Shown here: piece after piece, positions 1 to 5,879 of the stretch | How the letters are laid out: each line of letters opens with the position of its first letter | How positions within the stretch are numbered: position 1 is the first letter of the stretch | NCBI GenBank assembly: GCA_030151565.1 | Contig: JASLDM010000029.1 | Location: 1-9,204, forward strand | Direction of reading: 5' to 3' | From: Flavobacterium sp. | Lineage (GTDB): Bacteria > Bacteroidota > Bacteroidia > Flavobacteriales > Flavobacteriaceae | Length of the DNA: 9,204 bases | Program-made: the position numbers and the translations under genes | Notes under the pieces: generated by a model | What the model saw: only the letters and a program-made list of their open reading frames with translations | Told to the model about the DNA's origin: nothing | The model's database searches: none

Positions 1-43
1 TTACAAAAAAGTCTCTTTATTGTTTTGATCAGAAAACACAGTT

Positions 44-99
44 ACTATTTGAGCCCTTAATATTGATTTCTCAAAGTCAATACTAAGGGCTCAAATAGT
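44..99. repeat. Long hairpin-forming inverted repeat, possible terminator
   Basis: Positions 44-59 pair perfectly with 84-99 (16 base pairs, with GAGCCC/GGGCTC inside). After one A-C mismatch (60/83), 61-68 pair with 75-82, including one T-G wobble, leaving a 6-base loop at 69-74. The right arm is followed only by TTATAAAA, not a clean T-run, and the left side also lacks one in the other direction. It could be the terminator of a gene lying just left of the window, or a dispersed palindromic element. Seen directly: the pairing. Function is inferred. Confidence 0.6.
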
Positions 100-281
100 T
101 TATAAAACACAGCAAAGACACAATCAACGCATCGTTAAAAAGTAGCGAGAACTAATCCAGTACAATGATTCATTCAAACTGGGAATAGTTGCTTAAACAG
201 TTCAAAACCATTACAACCCATTCTCCGACATATTGAACTACTCCACCTACCTCAAACCTCCATCAATAGTACCTTACACGC

Positions 282-314
282 ACCTTCTACCAGACAGCTA
301 CCACATTACTACCA
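282..314. repeat. Three CTACCA motifs at an exact 11-base period
   Basis: CTACCA occurs at 287-292, 298-303 and 309-314, giving three consecutive 11-base units (N5-CTACCA) in 282-314. One step upstream, ACCTT at 271 and 282 keeps the same 11-base spacing. The 5-base parts between motifs differ, so this is a degenerate tandem repeat or a phased array of short sites. The local C and A richness raises the chance of random recurrence, but the exact spacing is notable. No function can be assigned. Confidence 0.5.
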
Positions 315-358
315 AACACCTTCGGAAAAAAGGCTAATTTCCGAGTATCTATGGTACT

Positions 359-380
359 TGTCTCGAACATGTCTCGAACA
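359..380. repeat. Exact tandem duplication of an 11-base unit
   Basis: TGTCTCGAACA is present twice in direct succession (359-369 and 370-380) with no mismatch. Its unit length equals the 11-base period seen at 282-314, though the sequence and phase differ. It lies in non-coding DNA. It is a short slippage-type duplication or a pair of binding sites; nothing in the sequence decides which. Confidence 0.7.
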
Positions 381-488
381 ACTACTATACAAAAGTAGAT
401 CATAACCAAAGTAGATTTTTACTTAGTCCTCAACTTTTGCAACTGATCCAATTTTGCGTAAAACTATTTTAAGACGGGATATATAAAT

Positions 489-518
489 AAAAAAAGCCCC
501 TTAAAAAAGGGGCTTTTT
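489..518 (-). terminator. Intrinsic terminator behind the tRNA-Gln pair
   Basis: Read on the minus strand, a 12-base-pair stem (518-507 with 502-491, core AAGGGGC/GCCCCTT) with a 4-base loop is followed by a T-run (495-489) and further AT-rich sequence. It starts almost immediately after the 3' end of the tRNA gene at 520, so the tRNA trailer is the hairpin itself. It is a classical factor-independent terminator. Confidence 0.85.
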
Positions 519-519
519 G

Positions 520-590
520 TTGGCCTACAAGGACTTGAACCTTGAACGACTGAACCAAAATCAGCTGTGTTACCATTACACCATAGGCCA
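520..590 (-). tRNA. tRNA-Gln (anticodon TTG), promoter-distal copy
   Basis: The minus strand folds as a complete cloverleaf. The acceptor stem is TGGCCTA (590-584) with TAGGCCA (527-521). The D arm is closed by GTGT/ACAC. The anticodon stem is GCTGA/TCAGT with loop TTTTGGT, placing the TTG anticodon at 558-556, which reads CAA glutamine codons. The T arm is CAAGG-TTCAAGT-CCTTG. The U1-A72 first pair is typical of tRNA-Gln. The discriminator is A (position 520), and CCA is not encoded (ACA follows), so the CCA-adding enzyme must supply it. It differs from the neighbouring copy at one base (536), in the T loop at a position that tolerates either purine. Confidence 0.95.
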
Positions 591-617
591 TTAAAAAGGC
601 GATATTTCGGCTTTCAT

Positions 618-653
618 AAAAAAAGACCCTAGAAAATACAAAAGGATCTTTTT
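618..653 (-). terminator. Terminator-like hairpin between the two tRNA-Gln genes
   Basis: In minus-strand RNA, 653-643 (AAAAAGAUCCU) pairs with 630-620 (AGGGUCUUUUU) as an uninterrupted 11-base-pair stem containing one U-G wobble, with a 12-base loop, and the right arm runs into a U-tract (624-618). On the plus strand the wobble becomes a C-A mismatch, so the structure fits leftward transcription. It is weaker than the hairpin at 489-518 because of its A/U-rich base and larger loop. It probably terminates partly, or marks the processing boundary between the two tRNAs. Confidence 0.6.
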
Positions 654-654
654 G

Positions 655-725
655 TTGGCCTACAAGGACTCGAACCTTGAACGACTGAACCAAAATCAGC
701 TGTGTTACCATTACACCATAGGCCA
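655..725 (-). tRNA. tRNA-Gln (anticodon TTG), promoter-proximal copy
   Basis: The cloverleaf is the same as in the copy at 520-590. The acceptor is TGGCCTA (725-719) with TAGGCCA (662-656), the anticodon TTG is at 693-691, the T loop is TTCGAGT (the usual G at the variable purine), the discriminator is A at 655, and CCA is not encoded. The T loop here is the more standard of the two. It lies about 41 bases downstream of the start site predicted from the promoter at 770-800 and is transcribed leftward, away from the GT117 gene. Confidence 0.95.
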
Positions 726-769
726 TTAAACCTGCATCTCAAAAGCATTTTACTTCTGTAATGCGGATG

Positions 770-800
770 CAAAAGTAGCACTATTTTTCAATTCCGCAAA
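770..800 (-). promoter_or_regulatory. Promoter of the tRNA-Gln pair
   Basis: On the minus strand, TTTG (800-797) is followed after 19 bases by TACTTTTG (777-770). This matches the Bacteroidota consensus TTTG-N17-23-TAnnTTTG at every defined position. The predicted start is near 766, about 41 bases before the first tRNA. No comparable promoter lies between the two tRNA genes, so both probably depend on this one. Confidence 0.75.
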
Positions 801-833
801 TATTTCCTTTGAAAAAATTAAAATTTGTCTTTT

Positions 834-868
834 TTTGATCTTACCGAAAATAAAAATGACTTTATTTG
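834..868 (+). promoter_or_regulatory. Weak candidate promoter of the GT117 gene
   Basis: TTTG (834-837), 23 bases, then TTTATTTG (861-868) matches the Bacteroidota pattern except that the A of the TA pair is T and the spacer is at the upper limit. The predicted leader would be about 38 bases. It is back to back with the tRNA promoter, making 726-909 a divergent intergenic region. No Shine-Dalgarno sequence precedes the ATG, as is usual in this phylum. Confidence 0.35.
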
Positions 869-909
869 TATCTTCACAGCTTTATATAAAATCAAGTATT
901 TAAATAACT

Positions 910-3900
910 ATGTCGTCATTTAATTTTAAAAAATGGGATTTAATCGTAGGATGGTCTGTTTTTCTAATAGCCCTGATTACTTACACCCTTACCGTTGAGC
1001 CAACTGTTAGTTTTTGGGATGCGGGGGAATACATTGCCACCTCAGCAAAACTTCAAGTTGGTCACCCGCCAGGAGCCCCCTTATATCAAATGCTTGGAGC
1101 TTTCTTCTCGTTATTTGCTTCTTCTCCAGAAAAGATTGCCCTTATGGTCAATATGGTTGCAGCAGTTTCTAGTGCTTTTACTATTTTATTTTTATTCTGG
1201 TCTACAACACACCTTCTTAAAAAAATAACCGCTAGCTATACCGAATTAAATCAAAACAATTGCATTGCAATTATCGGGAGTGCTGCTGTAGGAGCTTTGG
1301 CCTTTACTTTCAGCGACAGTTTCTGGTTTAGCGCCGTAGAAGCAGAAGTTTACGCTACAGCTATGCTTTTAATTTCGCTGTTGTTATGGTTGGGATTAAA
1401 ATGGATTGAAGATATCGATAACCCGAGAGGAAATAGATGGTTATTACTCATTGCCTTATTAGTTGGATTCTCATTCGGCGTTCACTTAATGGCTTTATTA
1501 ACTATTCCTTCAATTGGATTTTTATATTACTTCAAGCGTTATGAAAAAGTAACTATAACCAACTTTATTGTAGCAAATGTAGCAGTAGTGGCTGTATTAT
1601 TCTTTGTGTTTAAATTCTTATTCCCGTATACCCTAGCCTTTTTTGGTAAAACCGAGATTTTTATGGTTAATTCCCTAGGCTTGCCGTTCAATTCGGGAAC
1701 TATTTTTGCAACAGTATTGATTGTAGCTTTCTTTATTTTTGCATTAAAGTATACTAAACAAAAGAACAAACCATTTGCCAACACTTTGGTTCTTTCGGTT
1801 ATGTTTATTCTAGTAGGATTATCTTCTTGGATGATGCTTCCTATTCGTTCTAATGCGAATGTAGTCATCAACGAAAACCGCCCTTCCGATGCCGCTGAAC
1901 TTTTAGCGTACTACAACAGAGAGCAATACGGTTCTGAAAGCATTATTTATGACGCATTATATACGGCAAAATACACAGGTCTAGACAAGAGAAATCCTTA
2001 TGTGGACGAAAAGCCAAATTACGAGCGTGATTACCAAACAGGAAAATACGTTATTGTAAACAACTATGTAAACGCAGAACAGAACTACGATAGTGAACAA
2101 AAAGGTTTCATGCCTAGAATGTGGAGTAAAGACACAAACCACAGAATCAATTATATGCGTTTTTCTAAAGCACCAAACTTCCGTGTAAGCCCTCAATATG
2201 CTGATGAAGAAGAAATTGTTGAGACTACAAACCTTGTAAAACAAGCGTTTGCTACAGGTGAAATTGGCCTGGATGGTTTGGATAAATTCTTAGATCAATA
2301 CGGTCAGTTTTTGATTATTGAGAAACCAAGCTTTATGGACAACGTAGGCTTTATGTTTGAATATCAATTTGGATATATGTATTGGCGTTATTTGATGTGG
2401 AACTTTGTAGGACGCCAAAATGATATTCAAGGAAATTACGACAGTGAAAATGGAAATTGGATTAGTGGAATTCCTTTTATCGACGAAATTCGCCTAGGTT
2501 CACAAAAAGATTTACCTTCTGATGTTTTAAACAACAAAGGACGTAATACTTATTTTTTCCTTCCGTTTATTTTAGGTTTAATCGGTTTTGTATTTCACTT
2601 TAAAAAAGATCCGAAAACATTTTATGTCTTACTAGCATTATTCCTTTTTACAAGTATTGCTTTAAAATTATTCTTAAACGAGCGTCCTTTTGAACCTCGT
2701 GAACGAGATTATGCTGTTGTAGGCTCCTTCTTTGTTTTTGCAATGTGGATTGGATTTGGAGTCTATGCTATTTATGATGGACTTAAAAAATACCTGAATG
2801 CAAAAATTGCTGGTCCAGTAATTATCACAGCTTCACTTTTAGCAGCTCCTGTTTTAATGGCTACTCAAAACTGGGACGATCACGATAGATCTGATCGTTA
2901 TACAGCCTTAGCAAACGCTAGAGCCTATTTAGATTCTTGTGATGAAAATGCTATTTTATTTACCATTGGAGATAACGACACCTTCCCGCTTTGGTATGTT
3001 CAGGAAATCGAAGGATATCGTACCGATGTTCGTATTGTTTGTACAAGCTTATTCCAACAAGATTGGTACATCGATCAAATGAAAGCAAAAGCTTATGAAT
3101 CTGAGCCATTGCCGATAGATTTCTCACACAGCCAATACGTAGCAGGAACTCGCGATGTTATTATCATAAAGGATCTTGTTGAGGAACGCATTGACATCAA
3201 ACAATTTTTAAACTTTGTTAAATCAGAAGATCCAAGAACTAAAACAACTTTAGAGTCTGGTCAATCCCTACATTTAGCACCAACACGTAAAATTCGTATT
3301 CCTGTAGATAGTACAGTTGTAGTTAAAAACAATATTGTTTCAGAATATTTAAGAGATCAAATTGTTCCTTATATCGATGTAGACATCAAAGACCCTATAC
3401 TGTACAAACTACGTTTGATGATGTTGGAAATTATCGCGAACAACAATTGGGAGCGCCCAATCTACTTCTCTGGAGGAGCTATGGGGGACGAAGATTTCTT
3501 ATGGATGAAAGACTACTTACAGCTAAGTGGACTTACATATAAGCTAGTACCAATTCTTAATGAAAATAGCCCTAGCAACAACCACCCCTTAAATCTAGGT
3601 TCTATAGATGCAGACCGTATGTATAACACCGTGAAAAGCTGGTATTGGGGGAATATGGGAAGTGATAAAATTTATCACGATCCACAAACGCGCAGAAATA
3701 GTTTGCAATACCGTATTAATTTAGCCCGATTAACAGAAAAACTAATTCAAGAAGACAAGCTAGATAAAGCAAAAGAAATTGCAGACATTGCGATAACAAA
3801 TATGCCTATCGATTATTACGGATACTACCAACTTGTAGATCCTTTTGCCGAGGCATACTACCTGGTTGGAGAGAAGCAAAAAGCTCACAACATTATCGAA

Positions 3901-4119
3901 CAATTAGCTGTAAAATATCAAGAAAAACTGAATTATTACAAAGGTTTTGAACTGAGTCACCAAAATGAATATGCAATGGAAATTATGACGGAAATAGAAA
4001 CATACCGTCAAATGATAGCTATTGCACAAAATCACGATGAGGCTTTCTATAAAAAACTCGCTGCAGATTTTAATATTTACAACGGCTATTTCAAACGATT
4101 TAATAGACCTAACTTATAA
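910..4119 (+). CDS. GT117 (DUF2723, TMEM260-like) membrane glycosyltransferase
   Basis: This is a 1069-residue GT-C-type integral membrane protein of the DUF2723 family, which includes human TMEM260, a protein O-mannosyltransferase. Members use a lipid-linked sugar and act on the non-cytoplasmic face of the membrane. The first membrane segment (about 11-29) is followed by WDAGEYI (36-42, with the acidic residues Asp37 and Glu40 typical of GT-C first loops), GHPPGAPL (51-58) and AVEAEVYA (142-149). About nine hydrophobic segments precede residue 313 (ending in MLPIRS), then comes a long soluble loop to about 545, and four more segments end near 651. Family-type blocks follow: NERPFEPRERDYA (590-602), NWDDHDRSDRY (654-664), GDNDTFP (687-693) and NWERPIYFSGG (846-856). 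The last 110 residues look like helical TPR-type repeats. The start is fixed by an in-frame TAA at 901-903. Length is normal for flavobacterial members. Acceptor and sugar are not shown by the sequence; general protein O-glycosylation is an inference. It is a single-gene unit with its own terminator. Confidence 0.9.
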   Translation: MSSFNFKKWDLIVGWSVFLIALITYTLTVEPTVSFWDAGEYIATSAKLQVGHPPGAPLYQMLGAFFSLFASSPEKIALMVNMVAAVSSAFTILFLFWSTTHLLKKITASYTELNQNNCIAIIGSAAVGALAFTFSDSFWFSAVEAEVYATAMLLISLLLWLGLKWIEDIDNPRGNRWLLLIALLVGFSFGVHLMALLTIPSIGFLYYFKRYEKVTITNFIVANVAVVAVLFFVFKFLFPYTLAFFGKTEIFMVNSLGLPFNSGTIFATVLIVAFFIFALKYTKQKNKPFANTLVLSVMFILVGLSSWMMLPIRSNANVVINENRPSDAAELLAYYNREQYGSESIIYDALYTAKYTGLDKRNPYVDEKPNYERDYQTGKYVIVNNYVNAEQNYDSEQKGFMPRMWSKDTNHRINYMRFSKAPNFRVSPQYADEEEIVETTNLVKQAFATGEIGLDGLDKFLDQYGQFLIIEKPSFMDNVGFMFEYQFGYMYWRYLMWNFVGRQNDIQGNYDSENGNWISGIPFIDEIRLGSQKDLPSDVLNNKGRNTYFFLPFILGLIGFVFHFKKDPKTFYVLLALFLFTSIALKLFLNERPFEPRERDYAVVGSFFVFAMWIGFGVYAIYDGLKKYLNAKIAGPVIITASLLAAPVLMATQNWDDHDRSDRYTALANARAYLDSCDENAILFTIGDNDTFPLWYVQEIEGYRTDVRIVCTSLFQQDWYIDQMKAKAYESEPLPIDFSHSQYVAGTRDVIIIKDLVEERIDIKQFLNFVKSEDPRTKTTLESGQSLHLAPTRKIRIPVDSTVVVKNNIVSEYLRDQIVPYIDVDIKDPILYKLRLMMLEIIANNNWERPIYFSGGAMGDEDFLWMKDYLQLSGLTYKLVPILNENSPSNNHPLNLGSIDADRMYNTVKSWYWGNMGSDKIYHDPQTRRNSLQYRINLARLTEKLIQEDKLDKAKEIADIAITNMPIDYYGYYQLVDPFAEAYYLVGEKQKAHNIIEQLAVKYQEKLNYYKGFELSHQNEYAMEIMTEIETYRQMIAIAQNHDEAFYKKLAADFNIYNGYFKRFNRPNL

Positions 4120-4127
4120 TAAAATTC

Positions 4128-4163
4128 AAGGCGATAGTACTCAAAACTATCGCCTTAGTTTTT
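4128..4163 (+). terminator. Intrinsic terminator of the GT117 gene
   Basis: A perfect 11-base-pair stem (AAGGCGATAGT at 4128-4138 with ACTATCGCCTT at 4146-4156) and a 7-base loop are followed by AGTTTTT. It starts 9 bases after the stop codon. It separates the GT117 gene from thiL, so the two are not an operon in the usual sense. Confidence 0.85.
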
Positions 4164-4164
4164 A

Positions 4165-4172
4165 TAACTTTG
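4165..4172 (+). promoter_or_regulatory. -7 promoter element for thiL
   Basis: TAACTTTG matches the Bacteroidota TAnnTTTG box exactly and begins 2 bases after the T-run of the preceding terminator. The -33 position falls in the terminator hairpin and shows no TTTG. The predicted leader before the thiL ATG is about 25 bases, too short for a riboswitch. Confidence 0.5.
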
Positions 4173-4200
4173 TACCACAAAAAATTAAACCAAGATCAAG

Positions 4201-5256
4201 ATGATTGAACATAAAAATCAGCCCAAAACCGACCTTGCTCAATTAGGAGAATTTGGACTTATTGAACATTTGACAAAAAACTTAGAACTAAAACAACCTT
4301 CTACTATCAAGGGAATTGGAGATGATGCCGCTGTTTTAAAATTTGATAATCAAGAAGTAGTTGTTTCAACTGATTTATTGGTTGAAGGTGTACATTTTGA
4401 CTTAGCCTATATGCCTTTAAAACATTTAGGCTATAAAGCGGTAGTTGCGAATGTATCGGACATCTGCGCAATGAATGCCACGCCTACACAAATTACAGTT
4501 TCTTTAGCCGTATCAAACCGGTTCCCATTAGAAGCATTAGAAGATCTTTATGAAGGCATCGCTTTGGCATCGAACTATTACAAAGTAGATGTTGTTGGTG
4601 GAGATACGACATCTTCTCAAAAAGGTCTTACCATCAGTATTACAGCAATTGGAGTTGCGGACTCTAAAGACTTAGCATATAGAAATGGTGCCCAATCAAC
4701 AGACTTGTTAGTGGTCACTGGAGATATTGGAGCAGCCTATATGGGCTTACAAGTTTTGGAGCGCGAGAAGCAAGTGTACCTAGTAAATCCAAATAGCCAA
4801 CCCGATTTAACTCCATACGATTACATCATTGAAAGACAACTCAAACCTGAAGCCAGAGTAGACATCAAGAAGTTATTAGAAGAATTGGATGTTCAACCAA
4901 CCTCAATGATCGATGTTTCTGATGGTTTATCTTCTGAAATCATGCATTTATGTACCCAATCTAAAGTAGGTTGTAATCTATATGAAGACAAACTTCCTTT
5001 GGACCCTCAATTCATCAACACTTGTGAAGAATTCAATATAGACAGTACAACGATCGCAATTAACGGAGGAGAAGATTATGAACTCTTGTTCACGATAAAA
5101 ATGGAAGATTTTGAAAAAATAAAAGGAAATCCAAATCTTTCAATTATTGGCCATATGACACAAGAAAGCGAAGGAATTCACTTAATTACTAGAGCAAATA
5201 CAAAAATACCTCTAAAAGCACAAGGTTGGAATGCCTTAAGCCAAGAGCAAGAATAA
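4201..5256 (+). CDS. thiL: Thiamine-monophosphate kinase
   Basis: ThiL phosphorylates thiamine monophosphate with ATP to give thiamine diphosphate, the last step of the cofactor's biosynthesis, in the cytoplasm. The 351-residue protein has the full set of ThiL motifs of the AIRS/PurM-like kinase superfamily: GIGDDAA (38-44, metal and nucleotide binding), STDLLVEGVHF (56-66), ANVSDICAMNA (83-93), VGGDTT (132-137), PEAR (216-219), IDVSDGL (237-243) and NGGEDYELLF (288-297). Length is within the family range. The ATG at 4201 leaves about 36 residues before the first motif, as expected. No thiamine biosynthesis genes adjoin it and no TPP riboswitch is visible in its short leader, so expression may be constitutive. 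It stands alone between two terminators. Confidence 0.95.
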   Translation: MIEHKNQPKTDLAQLGEFGLIEHLTKNLELKQPSTIKGIGDDAAVLKFDNQEVVVSTDLLVEGVHFDLAYMPLKHLGYKAVVANVSDICAMNATPTQITVSLAVSNRFPLEALEDLYEGIALASNYYKVDVVGGDTTSSQKGLTISITAIGVADSKDLAYRNGAQSTDLLVVTGDIGAAYMGLQVLEREKQVYLVNPNSQPDLTPYDYIIERQLKPEARVDIKKLLEELDVQPTSMIDVSDGLSSEIMHLCTQSKVGCNLYEDKLPLDPQFINTCEEFNIDSTTIAINGGEDYELLFTIKMEDFEKIKGNPNLSIIGHMTQESEGIHLITRANTKIPLKAQGWNALSQEQE

Positions 5257-5260
5257 TTTC

Positions 5261-5296
5261 AAAAGCACGATATAGCAAACTATATCGTGCTTTTTT
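5261..5296 (+). terminator. Intrinsic terminator of thiL
   Basis: The core stem GCACGATATAG (5265-5275) pairs perfectly with CTATATCGTGC (5280-5290) around a 4-base CAAA loop. Four flanking A-T pairs extend the stem and it ends in a run of six T (5291-5296). It begins 4 bases after the thiL stop. Confidence 0.9.
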
Positions 5297-5336
5297 AATA
5301 GAATCTCTTTTTTAACTCATTAAAAGATTATGTTAA

Positions 5337-5369
5337 TTTGTTTTTATCGGTTGCAAATAAGTATATTTA
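5337..5369 (+). promoter_or_regulatory. Candidate promoter of the acyl-CoA carboxylase operon
   Basis: TTTG (5337-5340) is followed after 21 bases by TATATTTA (5362-5369), which fits TTTG-N17-23-TAnnTTTG except for the last base. The predicted start near 5373 gives an 18-base leader before the ATG at 5391, with no Shine-Dalgarno sequence. An imperfect palindrome overlaps the -7 box (see the separate entry). Confidence 0.5.
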
Positions 5370-5375
5370 CCGATA
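5345..5375. repeat. Imperfect palindrome over the carboxylase promoter
   Basis: TATCGGT (5345-5351) pairs with ACCGATA (5369-5375), and inside it AAATA (5355-5359) pairs with TATTT (5364-5368) around a 4-base loop. Only TGC (5352-5354) is unpaired as a bulge, so 12 base pairs form. The structure covers the proposed -7 box, so as DNA it could be an operator. Most of it lies upstream of the predicted start site, so it is less likely to be an RNA element. Regulatory function is inference. Confidence 0.4.
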
Positions 5376-5390
5376 GCAAAATACCATAAA

Positions 5391-5876
5391 ATGAACAATA
5401 AATATCAACTCAAAGTTAACGGTAATCTTGTTTTGGAATGTTCGCAATTAGAAGAACAAAACATAGACCTGGTTAACATCAACGAGAAAACCTTACATGT
5501 TCTGAAAGACCAAAAGACGTATCAAGCGGAAATAGTTTCAGAACAATTCAATGATAGATCTTACACTATCGTAGTTAATGGGAGTACCTATCAAGTACAA
5601 ATTCAAAACGAACTAGACCAACGAATCAATCAAATGGGATTTTCATTAGGAAATACCAAACAAGTAAATGCTGTAAAAGCACCAATGCCTGGATTGATTC
5701 TAGATATTTCTGTGTCAGTTGGGCAAGAAGTAGCCGAAAATGACAATCTCTTAATTTTGGAGGCAATGAAAATGGAAAACAATTTGAGTGCGCCAAGAGC
5801 AGGAATAATCAAAGCTATTCACGTAGAAAAAGGAGCTACAGTAGATAAGGGGCAATTATTAATTGAATTTGAGTAA
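5391..5876 (+). CDS. Biotin carboxyl carrier subunit of acyl-CoA carboxylase
   Basis: This 161-residue protein carries the biotin that shuttles CO2 between the two enzymes encoded downstream. The C-terminal biotinyl domain (about 94-161) has APMPG (97-101) and EAMKMEN (124-130), with the biotin-accepting Lys127 35 residues from the end, as usual. The N-terminal part (about 1-80) is beta-rich, with segments such as RSYTIVVNGSTYQV (56-69). It resembles the domain that precedes the biotinyl domain in the alpha chains of propionyl- and methylcrotonyl-CoA carboxylases rather than the short linker of E. coli AccB; this is a judgement from the sequence pattern. The ATG follows the proposed promoter closely, and the next gene starts 3 bases after the stop. 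A decarboxylase carrier is less likely, because no oadB- or oadG-like gene is present. Confidence 0.88.
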   Translation: MNNKYQLKVNGNLVLECSQLEEQNIDLVNINEKTLHVLKDQKTYQAEIVSEQFNDRSYTIVVNGSTYQVQIQNELDQRINQMGFSLGNTKQVNAVKAPMPGLILDISVSVGQEVAENDNLLILEAMKMENNLSAPRAGIIKAIHVEKGATVDKGQLLIEFE

Positions 5877-5879
5877 AAC

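Larger units (their letters stand above)
100..488. other. Non-coding stretch without a supportable gene
   Basis: No reading frame here is long, starts convincingly, or resembles a known protein. The stretch from about 211 to 320 is very rich in C and poor in G on the plus strand (roughly 43 C to 6 G in 110 bases), unlike the flanking genes. It holds two short repeat groups, listed separately, and a small 7-base-pair inverted repeat (322-328 with 338-344). A CAAAAGTA at 390-397 reads as a perfect minus-strand -7 box (TACTTTTG), but no -33 box lies at the right distance. It may be ordinary spacer, decayed sequence or an unrecognised small RNA; the sequence does not decide. Confidence 0.5.
489..725 (-). 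repeat. Direct duplication of a tRNA-Gln plus hairpin unit
   Basis: The two tRNA genes lie exactly 135 bases apart and match at 69 of 70 positions (520 and 655 being the shared discriminator). The match runs on to one side into CTTTTTGT, the start of each terminator stem, and to the other into ATTAAA. The hairpins themselves have diverged while keeping their pairing. This supports a tandem duplication of a whole tRNA-plus-terminator cassette, with the tRNA sequence held by selection or gene conversion and the rest free to drift. Confidence 0.8.

Noticed and set aside
1..92. Minus-strand open stretch ending in TAA at position 1
   Set aside because: It spans about 29 codons, has no ATG, is bounded by a TGA at 91-93, and coincides with the hairpin at 44-99.
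175..260. Short minus-strand open stretch of about 30 codons in the C-skewed region
   Set aside because: It is short, with no convincing start or promoter and no recognisable similarity; the strand skew alone explains its openness.
639..646. CAAAAGGA as a minus-strand -7 box for the promoter-distal tRNA
   Set aside because: It misses one consensus base, has no TTTG at the right distance, and lies inside the terminator hairpin.
520..725. Direct repeats resembling a two-unit CRISPR array
   Set aside because: The repeats fold as complete tRNA-Gln genes, there are only two, and the space between holds a terminator hairpin.
469..726. 85-codon minus-strand reading frame with a repeated peptide
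   Set aside because: It is a translation of the two tRNA-Gln genes; the repeated peptide reflects the duplicated tRNA.
1539..2244. Minus-strand reading frames of 110 and 87 codons inside the GT117 gene
   Set aside because: They are antisense to a well-conserved membrane protein, have no recognisable motifs, and lack a promoter.
4157..4200. TPP riboswitch upstream of thiL
   Set aside because: The space between the terminator and the ATG is about 44 bases, too short, and no thi-box motif is present.
4022..4204. 60-codon plus-strand frame bridging the GT117 end and the thiL start
   Set aside because: It overlaps conserved coding sequence out of frame and runs through the terminator hairpin, with no protein-like features.
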